Numbered from the stretch's first letter, positions 1-9,742 are shown. The stretch is 64,000 bases of DNA from CADEED01 sp963711635 (GCA_963711635.1 CAVQEZ010000013.1:62001-126000); one strand, 5' to 3'. Program-made: numbers and translations. The notes: a model not told the origin generated them from the letters alone.

Positions 1-896
1 GCAGCCTGCGCTCCGCGGCGCCCTATATCCGCATGTACAAGGGCAAGACCTTCGTGGTGAAAGCCGGCGGCGGCGTGTTCGCCGACCCGGCCGCCGTGCA
101 CGGTCTCATCGAGCAGATCGCCATCCTGCATTACTTCGGCGTGCGCGTGGTTTTCGTGCATGGCGGCGGCCCGCAGCTCACGGAGATCACCGAGCAACTG
201 GGCGTGCCCACGCGCATGGTGCAGGGCCGGCGCGTGACCGACCAGAAGGCCATCGACGCCACCTCGATGGTGCTCAACGGCCTGATCAACACCAAGTTGT
301 TAGCCCTGTGCCGCGAGATGAACATCGACGCCGTCGGCATCTCCGGCGTGGATGCCGGCCTGATCAGGGCGCACAAACGCGCGCCCGTGAAGATCGACAC
401 CGGCGAGACCGTCGATTACGGCTTCGTGGGCGACATCGACGCCATCGACACCTCGGTCATCACCAAGCTGCTGGACAACAGCCTCATGCCCATCGTCAGC
501 CCGTTGTCGGCCGATGACGGCGGCACGCTGCTCAACATCAACGGCGACACCGTGGCCGCGGCCATCGGTGCGGCGCTCTCCGCGGAGAAGCTGATGCTGT
601 GCACCGGCGCGCCCGGCATCCTCGAACGTGTGGACGACCCGAGCTCGATCATTTCCTACACCGACCTGGCGGGGCTGAAGCGGCTGCGCGAGGAAAAGAA
701 GATCGCCGACGGCATGCTGCCGAAGGCGCGAGCCATCGAAGACGCCATCCGCGGCGGCGTGCGCCGCGTGCACGTCATGTCGTACAAGTCGCCGGAAGGA
801 ATTCTCGCCGAAGTGTTCACCAACGAGGGCGCCGGCACGTTGATCGTGGCCGACGTCAACGCGTTGTCGCCCGCCGAGCAGCAGGTCGGGAAATAA
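1..896 (+). CDS. argB: N-acetylglutamate kinase (5' partial)
   Basis: Cytoplasmic enzyme that phosphorylates N-acetyl-L-glutamate, the second step of arginine synthesis. The gene is cut by the window edge: codons from base 3 already read SLRSAAPYIR, typical of the N-terminus of this family, so the ATG at 33 is probably internal. Counted from that ATG, the amino-acid kinase fold shows the KAGGG nucleotide loop at about residues 10-14, VHGGGPQ at 42-48, LNINGDTVAAAIG in the middle, and AGTLIV near the C-terminus. argH follows 9 bases after the stop, so the two are very likely co-transcribed. ArgB and ArgA-type kinase domains resemble each other; no acetyltransferase domain follows, which favours kinase. 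Confidence 0.9.
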   Translation, partial: SLRSAAPYIRMYKGKTFVVKAGGGVFADPAAVHGLIEQIAILHYFGVRVVFVHGGGPQLTEITEQLGVPTRMVQGRRVTDQKAIDATSMVLNGLINTKLLALCREMNIDAVGISGVDAGLIRAHKRAPVKIDTGETVDYGFVGDIDAIDTSVITKLLDNSLMPIVSPLSADDGGTLLNINGDTVAAAIGAALSAEKLMLCTGAPGILERVDDPSSIISYTDLAGLKRLREEKKIADGMLPKARAIEDAIRGGVRRVHVMSYKSPEGILAEVFTNEGAGTLIVADVNALSPAEQQVGK

Positions 897-905
897 GAGA
901 CCCGG

Positions 906-2090
906 ATGTCGCGGCTCTGGGACAAAGGCGCCCCGCTCGATGAACGCGTGCTGGCGTTCACCGCCGGCGACGACTACGCGCTCGACGAAAGGCTGGTGAA
1001 ATACGACGTGCGCGCCTCGATCGCGCACGCCGAAATGCTCAACGCCGCCAGGCTCCTGGACGACGCGGATCTCGCGTCCATCCGGGAGGGGCTGGGTGCC
1101 TTGGGCGCCGAACATGCGCTGGGCCGGTGGAAGATCGAGCTCGCCGACGAGGACGGGCAGACGGCACTGGAGAAACGCCTCACGGCGCGCATCGGGCCGG
1201 CCGGCGGCCGCGTGCACCTGGGCCGCTCGCGCAACGACCAGGTGCTCGCCGCGCTGCGACTCTATCTACTGGACGCGGGAGCCGAGCTGGCAGCGGCTGC
1301 GGAGCACTGCGCCGCCGCGCTGGACGTGCTGGCCCGGCGGGAAGCAAACGTGGCGCTGCCCGGCTACACGCACATGCAGCAGGCCATGCCGAGCTCCGTG
1401 GCGCTGTGGGCCGGCGGTTTCGCCGCCGAACTGCGCGATGACGCGGAGGGTCTGCGCGGCGCGGCGCGGCGCGCGTCCAAGAATCCGTTGGGTTCGGCGG
1501 CGGGTTACGGCACGCCGGGCCTGCCTCTGGATCGCGAGCTCACGCGCGCCGCGCTGGGCTTCGAGTCCGTGCATTCGCCCGTCACCGCGGTGCAACTGGC
1601 GCGCGGCAAGGCCGAGGCGCAGTTGCTGTTCGAGTGCGCGCTGCTGGTCCAGGACCTGGGGCGCGTCGCCTCCGACCTGCTGCTCTTCTACACGCAGGAA
1701 TTCGCGTTCGTGACGCTGCCGGAATCCTTCACCACCGGCTCGTCGATCATGCCGCAGAAGCGCAACCCCGACGTGTTCGAGCTGGTGCGAGGCCGGACCG
1801 CGGTGGCGCACGCCTGCCTGTCCGAAGTGCTCGGCATCTTCGCCAAGCTGCCGTCGGGCTACCAGCGCGACCTGCAGCTCATCAAGCCGCCGTTGTTCCG
1901 CGGCATCGACCTCGGTCTCGCCACGGCCGCCATCATGGCGCTGGCCATCGACGGCGTGCGTTTCAAGGCGGGCGCGATCAAACTCGATCCGGCGATTCAC
2001 GCCGCCGAGGAAGCCAATGCCCTGGTGGCGCGCGAGGGCATCCCGTTCCGCGAAGCGTACCGCCGCATCGGCGAGAAATACCGCAAGTAG
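906..2090 (+). CDS. argH: Argininosuccinate lyase, short form
   Basis: Splits argininosuccinate into arginine and fumarate, the last step of arginine synthesis. The fumarase/aspartase superfamily signature GSSIMPQKRNPD is present, as are HLGRSRNDQ and YTHMQQAMPSS. At 394 residues it is shorter than the roughly 460 of the E. coli enzyme: it ends just after PFREAYRRIGEKYRK, so the usual C-terminal tail of about 60 residues is missing. The reading frame is clean up to the stop, and the EDGQTALE stretch resembles the Xanthomonas-type enzyme, so this looks like a natural short variant rather than a truncation. The ATG at 906 has a weak AGAGA ribosome site. Confidence 0.93.
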   Translation: MSRLWDKGAPLDERVLAFTAGDDYALDERLVKYDVRASIAHAEMLNAARLLDDADLASIREGLGALGAEHALGRWKIELADEDGQTALEKRLTARIGPAGGRVHLGRSRNDQVLAALRLYLLDAGAELAAAAEHCAAALDVLARREANVALPGYTHMQQAMPSSVALWAGGFAAELRDDAEGLRGAARRASKNPLGSAAGYGTPGLPLDRELTRAALGFESVHSPVTAVQLARGKAEAQLLFECALLVQDLGRVASDLLLFYTQEFAFVTLPESFTTGSSIMPQKRNPDVFELVRGRTAVAHACLSEVLGIFAKLPSGYQRDLQLIKPPLFRGIDLGLATAAIMALAIDGVRFKAGAIKLDPAIHAAEEANALVAREGIPFREAYRRIGEKYRK

Positions 2091-2140
2091 CGCACGCCCT
2101 TCCCGCCGGCGGCGCCTCCGGCGTGTAGTTAGAGGTGACG

Positions 2141-2590
2141 ATGGCAATCTGGTTCGGCAATCCGACGATAGAACAGACGCGCGCGGGCCACCTCGGCCTG
2201 CTGGCATCGCATCTCGGCATCGAATTCACCGAATTCGGGTCCGACTTCCTGCGCGGCACCATGCCGGTGGAGCCGCGCACGCACCAGCCCATGGGCTACC
2301 TGCACGGCGGTGCTTCGCTGGTGCTGGCCGAAACGCTGGGCAGCGTGGCGGCGAACTACGTGGTGGACCCGGCGCGCCAGCGCTGCCTGGGCCAGGAAAT
2401 CAACGCCAACCACCTGCGCCCCGTGTCCGACGGCCTGGTCACCGGCACGGCGCGGCCGTTCCACCTGGGGGCCCGCAGCCAGGTCTGGAGCATTGAAATC
2501 CGCGATCCCCGGGAACGACTGGTGTGCATCTCGCGTCTCACCGTGGCCGTGGTGGAATGGCGGTCGGGTTCGGAGGCCAAGACATCGTGA
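2141..2590 (+). CDS. Hotdog-fold thioesterase (PaaI/YdiI type)
   Basis: Probable acyl-CoA thioesterase of the small hotdog family. A 149-residue single domain holds the family signature HGGASLVLAETLGS (about residues 50-63), in which a Glu is the likely catalytic acid, and INANHLRPV, a typical dimer/CoA-binding strand. I chose the ATG at 2141 because AGAGG lies five bases upstream; a GTG at 2135 would sit on that ribosome site. The stop overlaps the GTG of the lipoprotein gene that follows. E. coli YdiI/MenI, which acts on DHNA-CoA, is a related enzyme, but the substrate here cannot be read from the sequence. Confidence 0.8.
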   Translation: MAIWFGNPTIEQTRAGHLGLLASHLGIEFTEFGSDFLRGTMPVEPRTHQPMGYLHGGASLVLAETLGSVAANYVVDPARQRCLGQEINANHLRPVSDGLVTGTARPFHLGARSQVWSIEIRDPRERLVCISRLTVAVVEWRSGSEAKTS

Positions 2591-2865
2591 ATGTGAAGCG
2601 CAAGATGCTGTGCCTGGCAGTGGCGGCAACGCTGGCCGCCTGCGGCCAGAAGGGCCCCCTCTATCTACCCGACCAGCCCGGCGAAATCGTGACACGACCC
2701 ACGCAGACGCCGGTGCCCGGCGAAACTCCCGAGGCCCCCAATTCGCCGCAAACCGTGGACTCGCCCGAAGGCGCCGCATCGCCGGCGCCCGAGGTGGTCG
2801 TGCCCAAACCCGGCGATCCGGACGAAACAGATAAAAAGAAGCAGGATGCGGCTCCGCCGCGCTGA
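2587..2865 (+). CDS. lptM: LptM-like small lipoprotein
   Basis: Small outer-membrane lipoprotein of 92 residues. A lysine/arginine start (VNVKRK), a hydrophobic stretch and the lipobox LAAC predict lipidation of a Cys at about residue 19. The residues after it, CGQKGPLYLP, are the hallmark of the LptM (YifL) family, which in E. coli helps the LPS translocon protein LptD fold with correct disulfides. The rest is a Pro-rich, acidic and probably disordered tail. The start is the GTG at 2587, which overlaps the thioesterase stop as GTGA; an upstream GTG at 2524 would have no signal peptide. In many relatives lptM sits beside lysA-dapF, whereas here it lies directly before polA. Confidence 0.85.
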   Translation: MNVKRKMLCLAVAATLAACGQKGPLYLPDQPGEIVTRPTQTPVPGETPEAPNSPQTVDSPEGAASPAPEVVVPKPGDPDETDKKKQDAAPPR

Positions 2866-2868
2866 CGC

Positions 2869-5650
2869 ATGAGCACACGCCCGGATCTCGTCCTGGTCGA
2901 CGGTTCGTCGTACCTGTACCGCGCCTTCCATGCACTGCCGCCTTTCACGAACTCGCGTGGCGAACCGACCGGCGCGGTGTTCGGCGTGCTGAACATGCTC
3001 AACAAGTTCCTGAAGGACTACGAGCCGGAACGCATCGCGGTGGTGTTCGACGCCCCGGGCAGGACATTCCGCGACGACTTGTTCGCCGAGTACAAGGCGC
3101 ACCGTCCGCCCATGCCCGACGACCTGCGCTCACAGATCGAGCCGCTGTTCGGTGCGGTCAAGGGGATGGGGCTGCCCATCCTGCGCGAAGCGGGTGTCGA
3201 GGCCGATGACGTGATCGGCACGCTGGCCTGTGCCGCCGCAAAGCAGAACCTGAGCGTACTGATCTCCACCGGCGACAAGGACATGTGCCAACTCGTGTCC
3301 GAGCGGATAACGCTGATCAACACGATGAGCAATACGGTGCTGGATCGCGCCGGCGTCAAGAACAAATTCGACGTCTGGCCCGAGCAGATCATCGACTACC
3401 TGGCGCTGGTGGGCGACAGCTCGGACAACATTCCGGGTATCGACAAGGTAGGACCCAAGACTGCGGCCAAGTGGCTGGGCCAGTACAACACGCTCGATGG
3501 TCTGATGGCCGACGCCGCCAATGTCGGCGGCAAGGTGGGGGAGAACCTGCGCGCCGGGCTGGCCACGCTGGAACTGGCCCGCAAGCTCGCCACCATCCGC
3601 ACCGACATTTCGCTGCCGCTGTCGCTGGAGGATCTCAAGCGCCGCCAGCCGGATGTCGAGGCGCTGCGCTCGCTGTACGGCAAGCTGGAACTGAGGACCC
3701 TGCTCAAGCAGCTCGATGGGAGCTCGCCGGCGGGTGTCGAGACGGCGCCGGATGCGCCGGCTGCCAGCGGTCAGCCCGCCATCGTGGGCGCACCGGCGGC
3801 CGCGGGACTCAGCGGCGGGGCGCAGATCATCGCCGCCGCCCCGCGCCAGTACGACACCATCTCCTCGACGGCGCAATTCGACGAGTGGCTGGCCAGGCTC
3901 GAAAGCGCCGACCTGTTCGCCTTCGACACCGAGACGACCAGCCTCGAGTACATGAAGGCCGAGATCGTCGGAGTCTCGTTCGCGGTCGCTCCGGGCAAGG
4001 CAGCCTATCTACCGCTGCGCCACGACTACGCCGGGGCCCCGGACCAGCTCGATCGCGACGCCAGCCTGGCGCGCCTCAAGCCGCTGCTGGAATCCGCGAA
4101 GCATGCCAAGGTCGGGCACAACCTGAAATACGACGCACACGTGCTCGCCAATCACGGCATCGCGCTGCGCGGCATGCGCTTCGACTCGATGCTCGAATCC
4201 TACGTGTGGAACAGCGTGGCCATCCGCCACGACATGGACTCGGCGGCGGCGAGGTATCTCGGCATCCAGACGATCCACTACGAGGACGTCGCCGGCAAAG
4301 GCGCGAAGCAGATTCCCTTCAGCCAGGTGCCGGTGGACAAGGCGGCCGAATATTCGGCCGAAGACGCCGACGTCACGTTGCGGCTGCACCAGGTTCTGTG
4401 GCCGCAGCTCGGCAGCGTACCGACGCTGGCGAAACTGTACGAAGAGATCGAGCAGCCGCTGGTTCCGGTGCTGCTGCGCATGGAGCATCACGGCGTGCTG
4501 CTCGACCGCCAGATGCTGCGCGCGCAGAGCACCGAGCTGGCGAAGCGCCTCATGGAGATCCTGGCCGACGCGCACAAGGAGGCCGGCGCGCCATTCAACC
4601 TGGATTCGCCGAAGCAGCTGTGCACCATCCTGTTCGAAAAGATGCAGCTGCCCGTGCTGCGCAAGACGCCCACCGGGCAGCCCTCGACCGCCGAGGACGT
4701 ACTCGAAGAACTGGCTGAGTCGTATCGACTGCCGAAACTGATTCTCGAGCACCGCGGCCTCTCGAAGCTCAAGTCGACCTACACGGACAAGCTGCCCGAA
4801 CAGATCAATCCGAAGACCGGCCGCGTGCACACCTGCTACCACCAGGCGGTGGCCGCCACCGGGCGGCTGTCGTCGCAGGATCCCAACCTGCAGAACATCC
4901 CGATCCGCACGCCGGAAGGACGCCGCATCCGCCAGGCCTTCATCGCGCCCCCCGGGCACGTGCTGCTCGCCGCCGACTATTCGCAGATCGAGCTGCGCAT
5001 CATGGCGCACCTGTCGGGCGACACAGGGTTGTTAGGTGCGTTCGCCAGCGATCGCGACATCCACCAGGCCACGGCCGCCGAAGTATTCGGCGCGGCACTG
5101 GACGCCGTGACCGCCGACCAGCGGCGCTCGGCCAAGGCCATCAACTTCGGCCTCATCTACGGCATGAGCGCATTCGGCCTCGCCAAGCAGCTGGGAATCC
5201 CGCGTGGCGCCGCGCAGGAGTACATCGACCTGTATTTCGCGCGTTACCCGGGCGTGAAGCGCTACATGGAACAGACGCGCGCGCAGGCCAAGGAACAAGG
5301 CTACGTCGAGACCGTGTTCGGCCGGCGGCTCTACCTGCCGGACATCAACGCGCGCAACAAGCAGTTCCAGCAGGCCGCGGAGCGCGCCGCGATCAACGCG
5401 CCGATGCAGGGCACGGCGGCCGACATCATCAAGCGCGCCATGATCGCGGTGGAGCATTGGTGCGGCACGAGGCAGCGCGGCGCGCGGCTCATCATGCAGG
5501 TGCACGACGAACTGGTGCTCGAAGTGCGAGGAGTCGCGCGTGGCCGAAGTGACCGCGGCGGTTCGCGAGCACATGGTCGACGCGGGGTCGCTGAGCGTGC
5601 CGCTCAAGGTCGACGTGGGGACCGGCGCCAACTGGGACGAAGCCCACTAG
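2869..5650 (+). CDS. polA: DNA polymerase I (one frameshift near the 3' end)
   Basis: Fills gaps and removes RNA primers in replication and repair. A 5'-nuclease domain occupies about residues 1-290, followed by a linker, then a 3'-5' exonuclease domain from about 330 with DTETTSLEY, VGHNLKYDAH and YSAEDADVT. The polymerase domain carries motif A ADYSQIELR, motif B around RRSAKAINFGLIYG and motif C MQVHDELVLEV. Straight after motif C the frame shifts: removing one base between 5527 and 5531 restores RESRVAEV through to VGTGANWDEAH and a stop at 5650. The restored tail has the same length as in E. coli PolA. Unrepaired, the ORF runs with nonsense sequence to 5793. This is probably a sequence error. 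Confidence 0.93.
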
Positions 5651-5850
5651 CGGCCGGCACGGCGGTAGCGCGCCGTGATACCCGTGGTATCCGCCACCAC
5701 CTAACAGAGTTTGTTTGTCGGTGTCTGCCGACAGTTCCTGCAACGAAACGAGCAGCGCGTCACAATGTCGCAACGCGGTTCAGGAACCGTTAATGCTTTC
5801 GGGTCTCTAATCGGAACCCGCAAGTCTAACCACCGTAGGAGAGGTCTCAC
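5651..5850. other. Intergenic region with short hairpin
   Basis: Two hundred bases between polA and the outer-membrane protein gene. I see one short inverted repeat, TGTCGG at 5716-5721 and CCGACA at 5728-5733 with a 6-base loop, and no good T-run after it. The promoter of the next gene is presumably here, but I could not place convincing -35/-10 boxes. Confidence 0.4.
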
Positions 5851-6402
5851 ATGAACATGAAGTTCGCGGCAGCAACCGTGCTCGGTCTGCTCTCGCTCGC
5901 CGCCCTGGCGCCCACCGCCGCCGCCGCCGACAACGGCTTTTATCTCGGGGGCGGCCTCAGCAACACCAATTTCGACGTCGACGTGGATGGCGTCAGCGAC
6001 GATTTCGACGACAACGGCTTCAAGGTCATTGCCGGCTTCCGGCCGCTGGACTGGCTGGCGTTCGAAGCTAACTACCTTGACCTGGGCGGCACGGATGACG
6101 ACGGCCTTTCGATCGACTCCAGCGCGTTCACCGCGTCTGCACTGGTGCTCGCGGAAGTCGGCATCGTCGATCTTTATGCCCGCGTCGGCATGGCGAACTG
6201 GAAAACGGATTTCTCGGTCGATGGCGTCGGCAGCGCTGACGACGACGGCTGGGAGCCGACTTATGGCGTGGGTGTTGGCGTTCACTTCGGCAGCATCGGC
6301 GTGCGCGCCGAGTACGAGCGGTTCTCCACCGAAGCGTTGGACGATCAGATCGACACGGATGTCGACACCATTTCGGTCAGCGTCACGTACACATTTTTGT
6401 AG
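5851..6402 (+). CDS. Outer-membrane beta-barrel protein (OmpA/OmpW-like)
   Basis: Predicted small outer-membrane protein of 183 residues. A clear signal peptide ends at about AAAAD (residues 24-26). The mature part alternates polar and hydrophobic residues, with glycine-aromatic strands (GFYLGGGLSN, LAFEANYLDLG, YGVGVGVHFG) and acidic loops rich in Asp, and ends in a beta strand with a final aromatic-hydrophobic pair (YTFL), as 8-stranded barrels do. GGAGAGG lies before the ATG. It appears to be a single-gene unit, with a terminator downstream at 6576. The acidic loops might bind cations, but no ligand can be named. Confidence 0.75.
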   Translation: MNMKFAAATVLGLLSLAALAPTAAAADNGFYLGGGLSNTNFDVDVDGVSDDFDDNGFKVIAGFRPLDWLAFEANYLDLGGTDDDGLSIDSSAFTASALVLAEVGIVDLYARVGMANWKTDFSVDGVGSADDDGWEPTYGVGVGVHFGSIGVRAEYERFSTEALDDQIDTDVDTISVSVTYTFL

Positions 6403-6499
6403 CATCGAAACCACAGGTCGCATCGTAACCACATGATTTCGTACCGAAGTTTTTTCGAAACTTCGGAACCTTTCAGAAGGGTCCGGTGTCTCATTACCT

Positions 6500-6517
6500 G
6501 AGCGGGTAAAACCGCTC
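6500..6517. other. Small hairpin after the omp gene
   Basis: GAGCGG and CCGCTC pair around the loop GTAAAA. The left arm, within CTGAGCGGGTA, recurs as a direct repeat at 6531-6541. There is no T-run. The same GTAAAA loop appears in the terminator 75 bases downstream. Confidence 0.4.
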
Positions 6518-6575
6518 CCCGCTTCCCTCCCTGAGCGGGTAGCCCGGTTCACGAGACCTGTGCCGGGTTAGTCTG

Positions 6576-6608
6576 GCCCCGGTGGTAAAACACCGGGGCT
6601 TTCTTTTT
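6576..6608 (+). terminator. Rho-independent terminator after the omp gene
   Basis: A nine-base perfect stem, GCCCCGGTG (6576-6584) with CACCGGGGC (6591-6599), loop GTAAAA, followed by TTTCTTTTT. It is oriented to end transcription of the beta-barrel gene and lies just past the 3' end of the convergent engB. Confidence 0.85.
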
Positions 6609-6654
6609 AGGCGTTCCGCCACGAAGGAAAACCCCGTCGAAGCGACGGGGCCCA

Positions 6655-7248
6655 TCAGGTGAAAGAGCACTCATGGCCGAGCATCTGTAGCAAGTCGGCC
6701 TGCGCGGCTTGCACTCCGGTCTTGTCCTCGGCTGAAAACAACTGGGCACTCATGCTTTCCCCGAGCTGCTCCTGCGCCGCCTTCAACGCCGCGGCTCTTT
6801 CCCGCTGATTGAGCTTGTCGGATTTCGTGAGCAACACGTGTACCTGCCATCCTGCCGCGGCGGCCCATTCGACCAGCTGCTCATCCTGCGGCGTAATACC
6901 CCGCCTGATGTCGACGATGAGGAACAGGCCGACGAGGTATTCGCGCGCCGGCAGAGCCTCGATGAGCGCGGTCCACTGGGCACGCTCGGTGGCGTGCGCC
7001 TCGGCGTAGCCGTATCCCGGCAGGTCGATGAGTCGCCGGCCGGGTTCGAGCTCGAAGAAGTTCAGTAGTTTGGTTCGTCCCGGCGTCTTGCTGGTACGCG
7101 CCAGCGCGTTGCGCTGGACGATGGCATTGAGGGCGCTGGACTTGCCGGCATTGGAGCGGCCGGCGAATGCGACTTCGCGACCGGGCTCGGCCGGAAACTG
7201 ATCGACACCGGCGACCGAGAGCAGGAAGCGCACCTTGGGGAATTGCAC
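6655..7248 (-). CDS. engB: Ribosome biogenesis GTPase EngB (YsxC/YihA)
   Basis: GTP-binding protein needed for late large-subunit assembly. G1 is GRSNAGKSS, switch/G2 SKTPGRTK, G3 DLPGYGYA, G4 TKSDKL and G5 FSAEDKTG, all in the family order. The open frame extends upstream to an ATG at 7296, but family alignment (E. coli starts about 15 residues before its conserved VAFAGRSN) favours the GTG at 7248, giving 197 residues. A longer form would overlap the divergent cytochrome c4 promoter. The linkage polA, engB, cytochrome c4, dsbA is the same as in Pseudomonas. Confidence 0.9.
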   Translation of the reverse strand: MQFPKVRFLLSVAGVDQFPAEPGREVAFAGRSNAGKSSALNAIVQRNALARTSKTPGRTKLLNFFELEPGRRLIDLPGYGYAEAHATERAQWTALIEALPAREYLVGLFLIVDIRRGITPQDEQLVEWAAAAGWQVHVLLTKSDKLNQRERAAALKAAQEQLGESMSAQLFSAEDKTGVQAAQADLLQMLGHECSFT

Positions 7249-7315
7249 GGGCGCTAGTGTACAATTCGGCGCCTTCCAGGGAGCCCGCAAGACCATGATT
7301 GAGAGTCGATTTTCA

Positions 7316-7970
7316 ATGAAGTTCGCTGCGACTTTGTTATGCATCAGCTTCGGCGGAATGGCCTACGCCCAGGCGGCCGCACCGGCGGCGCACCACGGGG
7401 TCGGCCGAGGCTGGCTCCGCCAAGGCAGCAGTCTGCACCGCCTGCCACGGCGTCAACGGCAACAGCGTCAATCCCGAGTGGCCCTCACTGGCCGGACAGA
7501 ACGCCGCCTACATCCATGAACAGCTCCAGATGTTCAAGGCGAAGAAGCGCAACAACCCGGTCATGCAACCCATCGTCGAGCCGCTCACCGAGCAGGACTT
7601 CGCGGACCTGGCGGCGTACTTCGCCGCGCAGACACCGACCGGCCTGGAGGCCGATCCTTCGTATTGGAAGTCGGGCGAAGCGCTCTACAAGTCCGGTGAC
7701 GTCGCCCGCAACATTCCGGCCTGCGCCGCCTGCCATGGCCCCTCAGGGCAGGGCAATCCCGGTTCAGGCTACCCGGCGCTGCGGGCCCAGCATTCGGTTT
7801 ACACCGTGAAGCAGCTTCAGGATTACCTGACGAAGAATCGCTACCGTGATGCAACCGACGCGGCGACCGTCCACACCACGCGCAACAGCGCGATGATGAG
7901 CACGATCGCGGCGCGCCTGACGCCAGAAGACATCCGCAATCTCGCCTCGTACCTGCAGGGCCTGCGCTAA
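7316..7970 (+). CDS. Diheme cytochrome c4 (one frameshift)
   Basis: Periplasmic or membrane-associated electron carrier, usually a donor to cytochrome oxidase. The signal peptide is MKFAATLLCISFGGMAYA. Two heme-binding motifs, CTACH and CAACH, lie about 100 residues apart as in cytochrome c4, each followed by a Met-containing helix region. The start and the heme domains lie in different frames: one extra base in 7391-7400, most simply in the GGGG run, breaks the gene. Removing it gives a 217-residue protein, normal for the family. The ATG at 7316 begins the signal peptide and 7295 is an alternative. TACAAT at 7260-7265 could be a -10 box. dsbA follows after 3 bases. Confidence 0.88.
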
Positions 7971-7973
7971 CCA

Positions 7974-8654
7974 ATGAACCGTGGCATCGTCATCGCCAGC
8001 GTTTTCGCCGCGGCCGCGGCCTTCGCGACTTTTTCGATGCGCGGTGAGGCCGCGTCAGCCACGGCACCAACAGCCAGCCAGTGGCGGCCGGGCGTGAATT
8101 ACACGGTATTGGCTTATCCGGTGCCCGCCAACCTCCCGAAGGGCAAGGTCGAGGTCAACGAAGTGTTCTGGTACGGCTGCAGTCACTGCTTTGCGCTGGA
8201 CCCGGTGCTCGAGTCATGGAACGCGAGCAAACCTGCGTACGTCGAATTCACACGCATTCCGGTGATCTGGGGACCGTCGCACCGCCAGCACGCCAGGCTC
8301 TTCTACACGCTGCAGAAACTGGGTCGCGATGATCTGCACCCGAAGGTGTTCGCCGCCATTCACCAGGGCGGCAAGACGCTGATGGCCAGCACCGATCAGG
8401 AAGCGCGTGCCATGCACCAGAGCTTCCTCGGGGAAAACGGCGTCAGTGAAAAGCAGTTCAATGACGCCTACGATTCACCGGACGTCGCGAAGCAGGTTGA
8501 TCTCGCCGAGGACCTCACGGGGCGTTACGAAGTGGCCAGCGTCCCGACCATGATCGTGGCGGGGTCGTATTCGACCAGCGTTTCGCAGGCCGGCGGCGAA
8601 AGTCAGCTGCTCGCGCTCATCAACGATCTCGCAGCTCGCGAGCAGCGCCGGTAG
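7974..8654 (+). CDS. dsbA: Thiol:disulfide interchange protein DsbA
   Basis: Periplasmic oxidant that puts disulfides into exported proteins. A hydrophobic signal sequence covers about residues 1-27. The thioredoxin-fold active site is C69-S-H-C72 in FWYGCSHC, where most DsbA proteins have CPHC, so the Pro is replaced by Ser. The cis-Pro loop VASVPTMIV is present near the C-terminus. The length of 226 is normal. It lies directly behind cytochrome c4, whose maturation also needs periplasmic thiol control. Confidence 0.9.
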   Translation: MNRGIVIASVFAAAAAFATFSMRGEAASATAPTASQWRPGVNYTVLAYPVPANLPKGKVEVNEVFWYGCSHCFALDPVLESWNASKPAYVEFTRIPVIWGPSHRQHARLFYTLQKLGRDDLHPKVFAAIHQGGKTLMASTDQEARAMHQSFLGENGVSEKQFNDAYDSPDVAKQVDLAEDLTGRYEVASVPTMIVAGSYSTSVSQAGGESQLLALINDLAAREQRR

Positions 8655-8669
8655 CACGTCGCCTGCCCG

Positions 8670-9644
8670 ATGCTCAGCGCCTTCGTCCCCCAACCTCAAG
8701 GACTGGCGCGCTTCGAACTGCGTGCCGGCGCCGCGATACCCGGCGAAGCCATCTGGCTCGACCTCCTCGAACCCACGCCCAACGAAGAAAAGCAGGTCGA
8801 GAGCTTTCTCTCGATCGATGTGCCGACGCGCGACGAGATGCGCGAGATCGAAGCGTCGAACCGGCTCTATGAAGAGGACGGCGCGCTGTACATGACCGCC
8901 ACCGTGGTCACCAAGCTCGATTCGGATCTGCCCGAGAGCACGCAGATCACGTTCATTCTCTCGGCCAGCAAGCTGGTGACGAACCGCTACGTGGACCCAT
9001 TGCCGTTCCGGCGCTTCATTGCGTATGCGGAACGCCATCCGAACTCCTGCAACTCGCCTTCGGCTGTCACTGCCGGCCTGGTGGAATCCGTCATCAACCG
9101 CGTGGCCGACGTCATCGAGCGCGTCGCTACCGACCTCGACGGTGCCTCGGTGGAAGTCTTCAGCGCTTCGCGGCGCAAGCGCGGCGTCATGCGCGACTTT
9201 CGCAAGGTGCTGGAGCGGCTCGGCCAGAACGGCGAGCTCATTTCCAAGGCGCGCGAAAGCCTCGTCAGCATTGGGCGCATGCTGACCTTCTTGCAGCAAA
9301 GCACCGTGGTTCCCATGTCCGACGACGTCCGGGGGCGCTTCCGCACCCTGTCACGCGACGTGCTGGCCATGAGCGATCACGCCTCGTTCCTCGGAACCAA
9401 GGTGTCGTTCATCCTCGATGCCACCCTGGGCCTGATCAACATCGACCAGAACAACATCCTCAAGATCTTCTCGGTGGTGACGGTTTTCCTGCTGCCGCCC
9501 TCGGTCATCGGCGCCGTGTTCGGCATGAATTTCTCGAAAATGCCCTGGTTGCACGACAACTGGGGTTTCTGGGCGGCCATGGGCCTGATGCTGGCCTCGG
9601 CCATCGGACCGTTCCTGTTTTTCAAGCGCAAAGGCTGGCTCTGA
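8670..9644 (+). CDS. corA: CorA-family magnesium/divalent cation transporter
   Basis: Inner-membrane channel for Mg2+ (possibly Co2+/Ni2+). A cytoplasmic funnel of about 250 residues is followed by two C-terminal membrane helices. The signature GMN is in FGMNFSKMP at the end of the first helix, and the protein ends with the basic FKRKGWL. At 324 residues it is close to the E. coli length of 316. It begins 15 bases after dsbA. Confidence 0.9.
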   Translation: MLSAFVPQPQGLARFELRAGAAIPGEAIWLDLLEPTPNEEKQVESFLSIDVPTRDEMREIEASNRLYEEDGALYMTATVVTKLDSDLPESTQITFILSASKLVTNRYVDPLPFRRFIAYAERHPNSCNSPSAVTAGLVESVINRVADVIERVATDLDGASVEVFSASRRKRGVMRDFRKVLERLGQNGELISKARESLVSIGRMLTFLQQSTVVPMSDDVRGRFRTLSRDVLAMSDHASFLGTKVSFILDATLGLINIDQNNILKIFSVVTVFLLPPSVIGAVFGMNFSKMPWLHDNWGFWAAMGLMLASAIGPFLFFKRKGWL

Positions 9645-9665
9645 GCGGCTAAACTACGCGTCCTC

Positions 9666-9742
9666 GCGCCCGTAGCTCAGCTGGATAGAGTGGCAGCCTC
9701 CGAAGCTGCAGGTCGTTGGTTCGAATCCAATCGGGCGCGCCA
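9666..9742 (+). tRNA. tRNA-Arg (anticodon CCG)
   Basis: Full cloverleaf: acceptor GCGCCCG with CGGGCGC, D arm GCTC/GAGT, anticodon stem GCAGC/GCTGC with loop CTCCGAA (anticodon CCG, reads CGG), T arm GTTGG/CCAAT with loop TTCGAAT, discriminator G and an encoded CCA. TAAACT at 9651-9656 is a possible -10 box. Confidence 0.97.

Noticed and set aside
2091..2134. Truncated argH continuing by frameshift
   Set aside because: The ArgH tail is short, but downstream frames give no ASL C-terminal sequence, so this is a natural short form.
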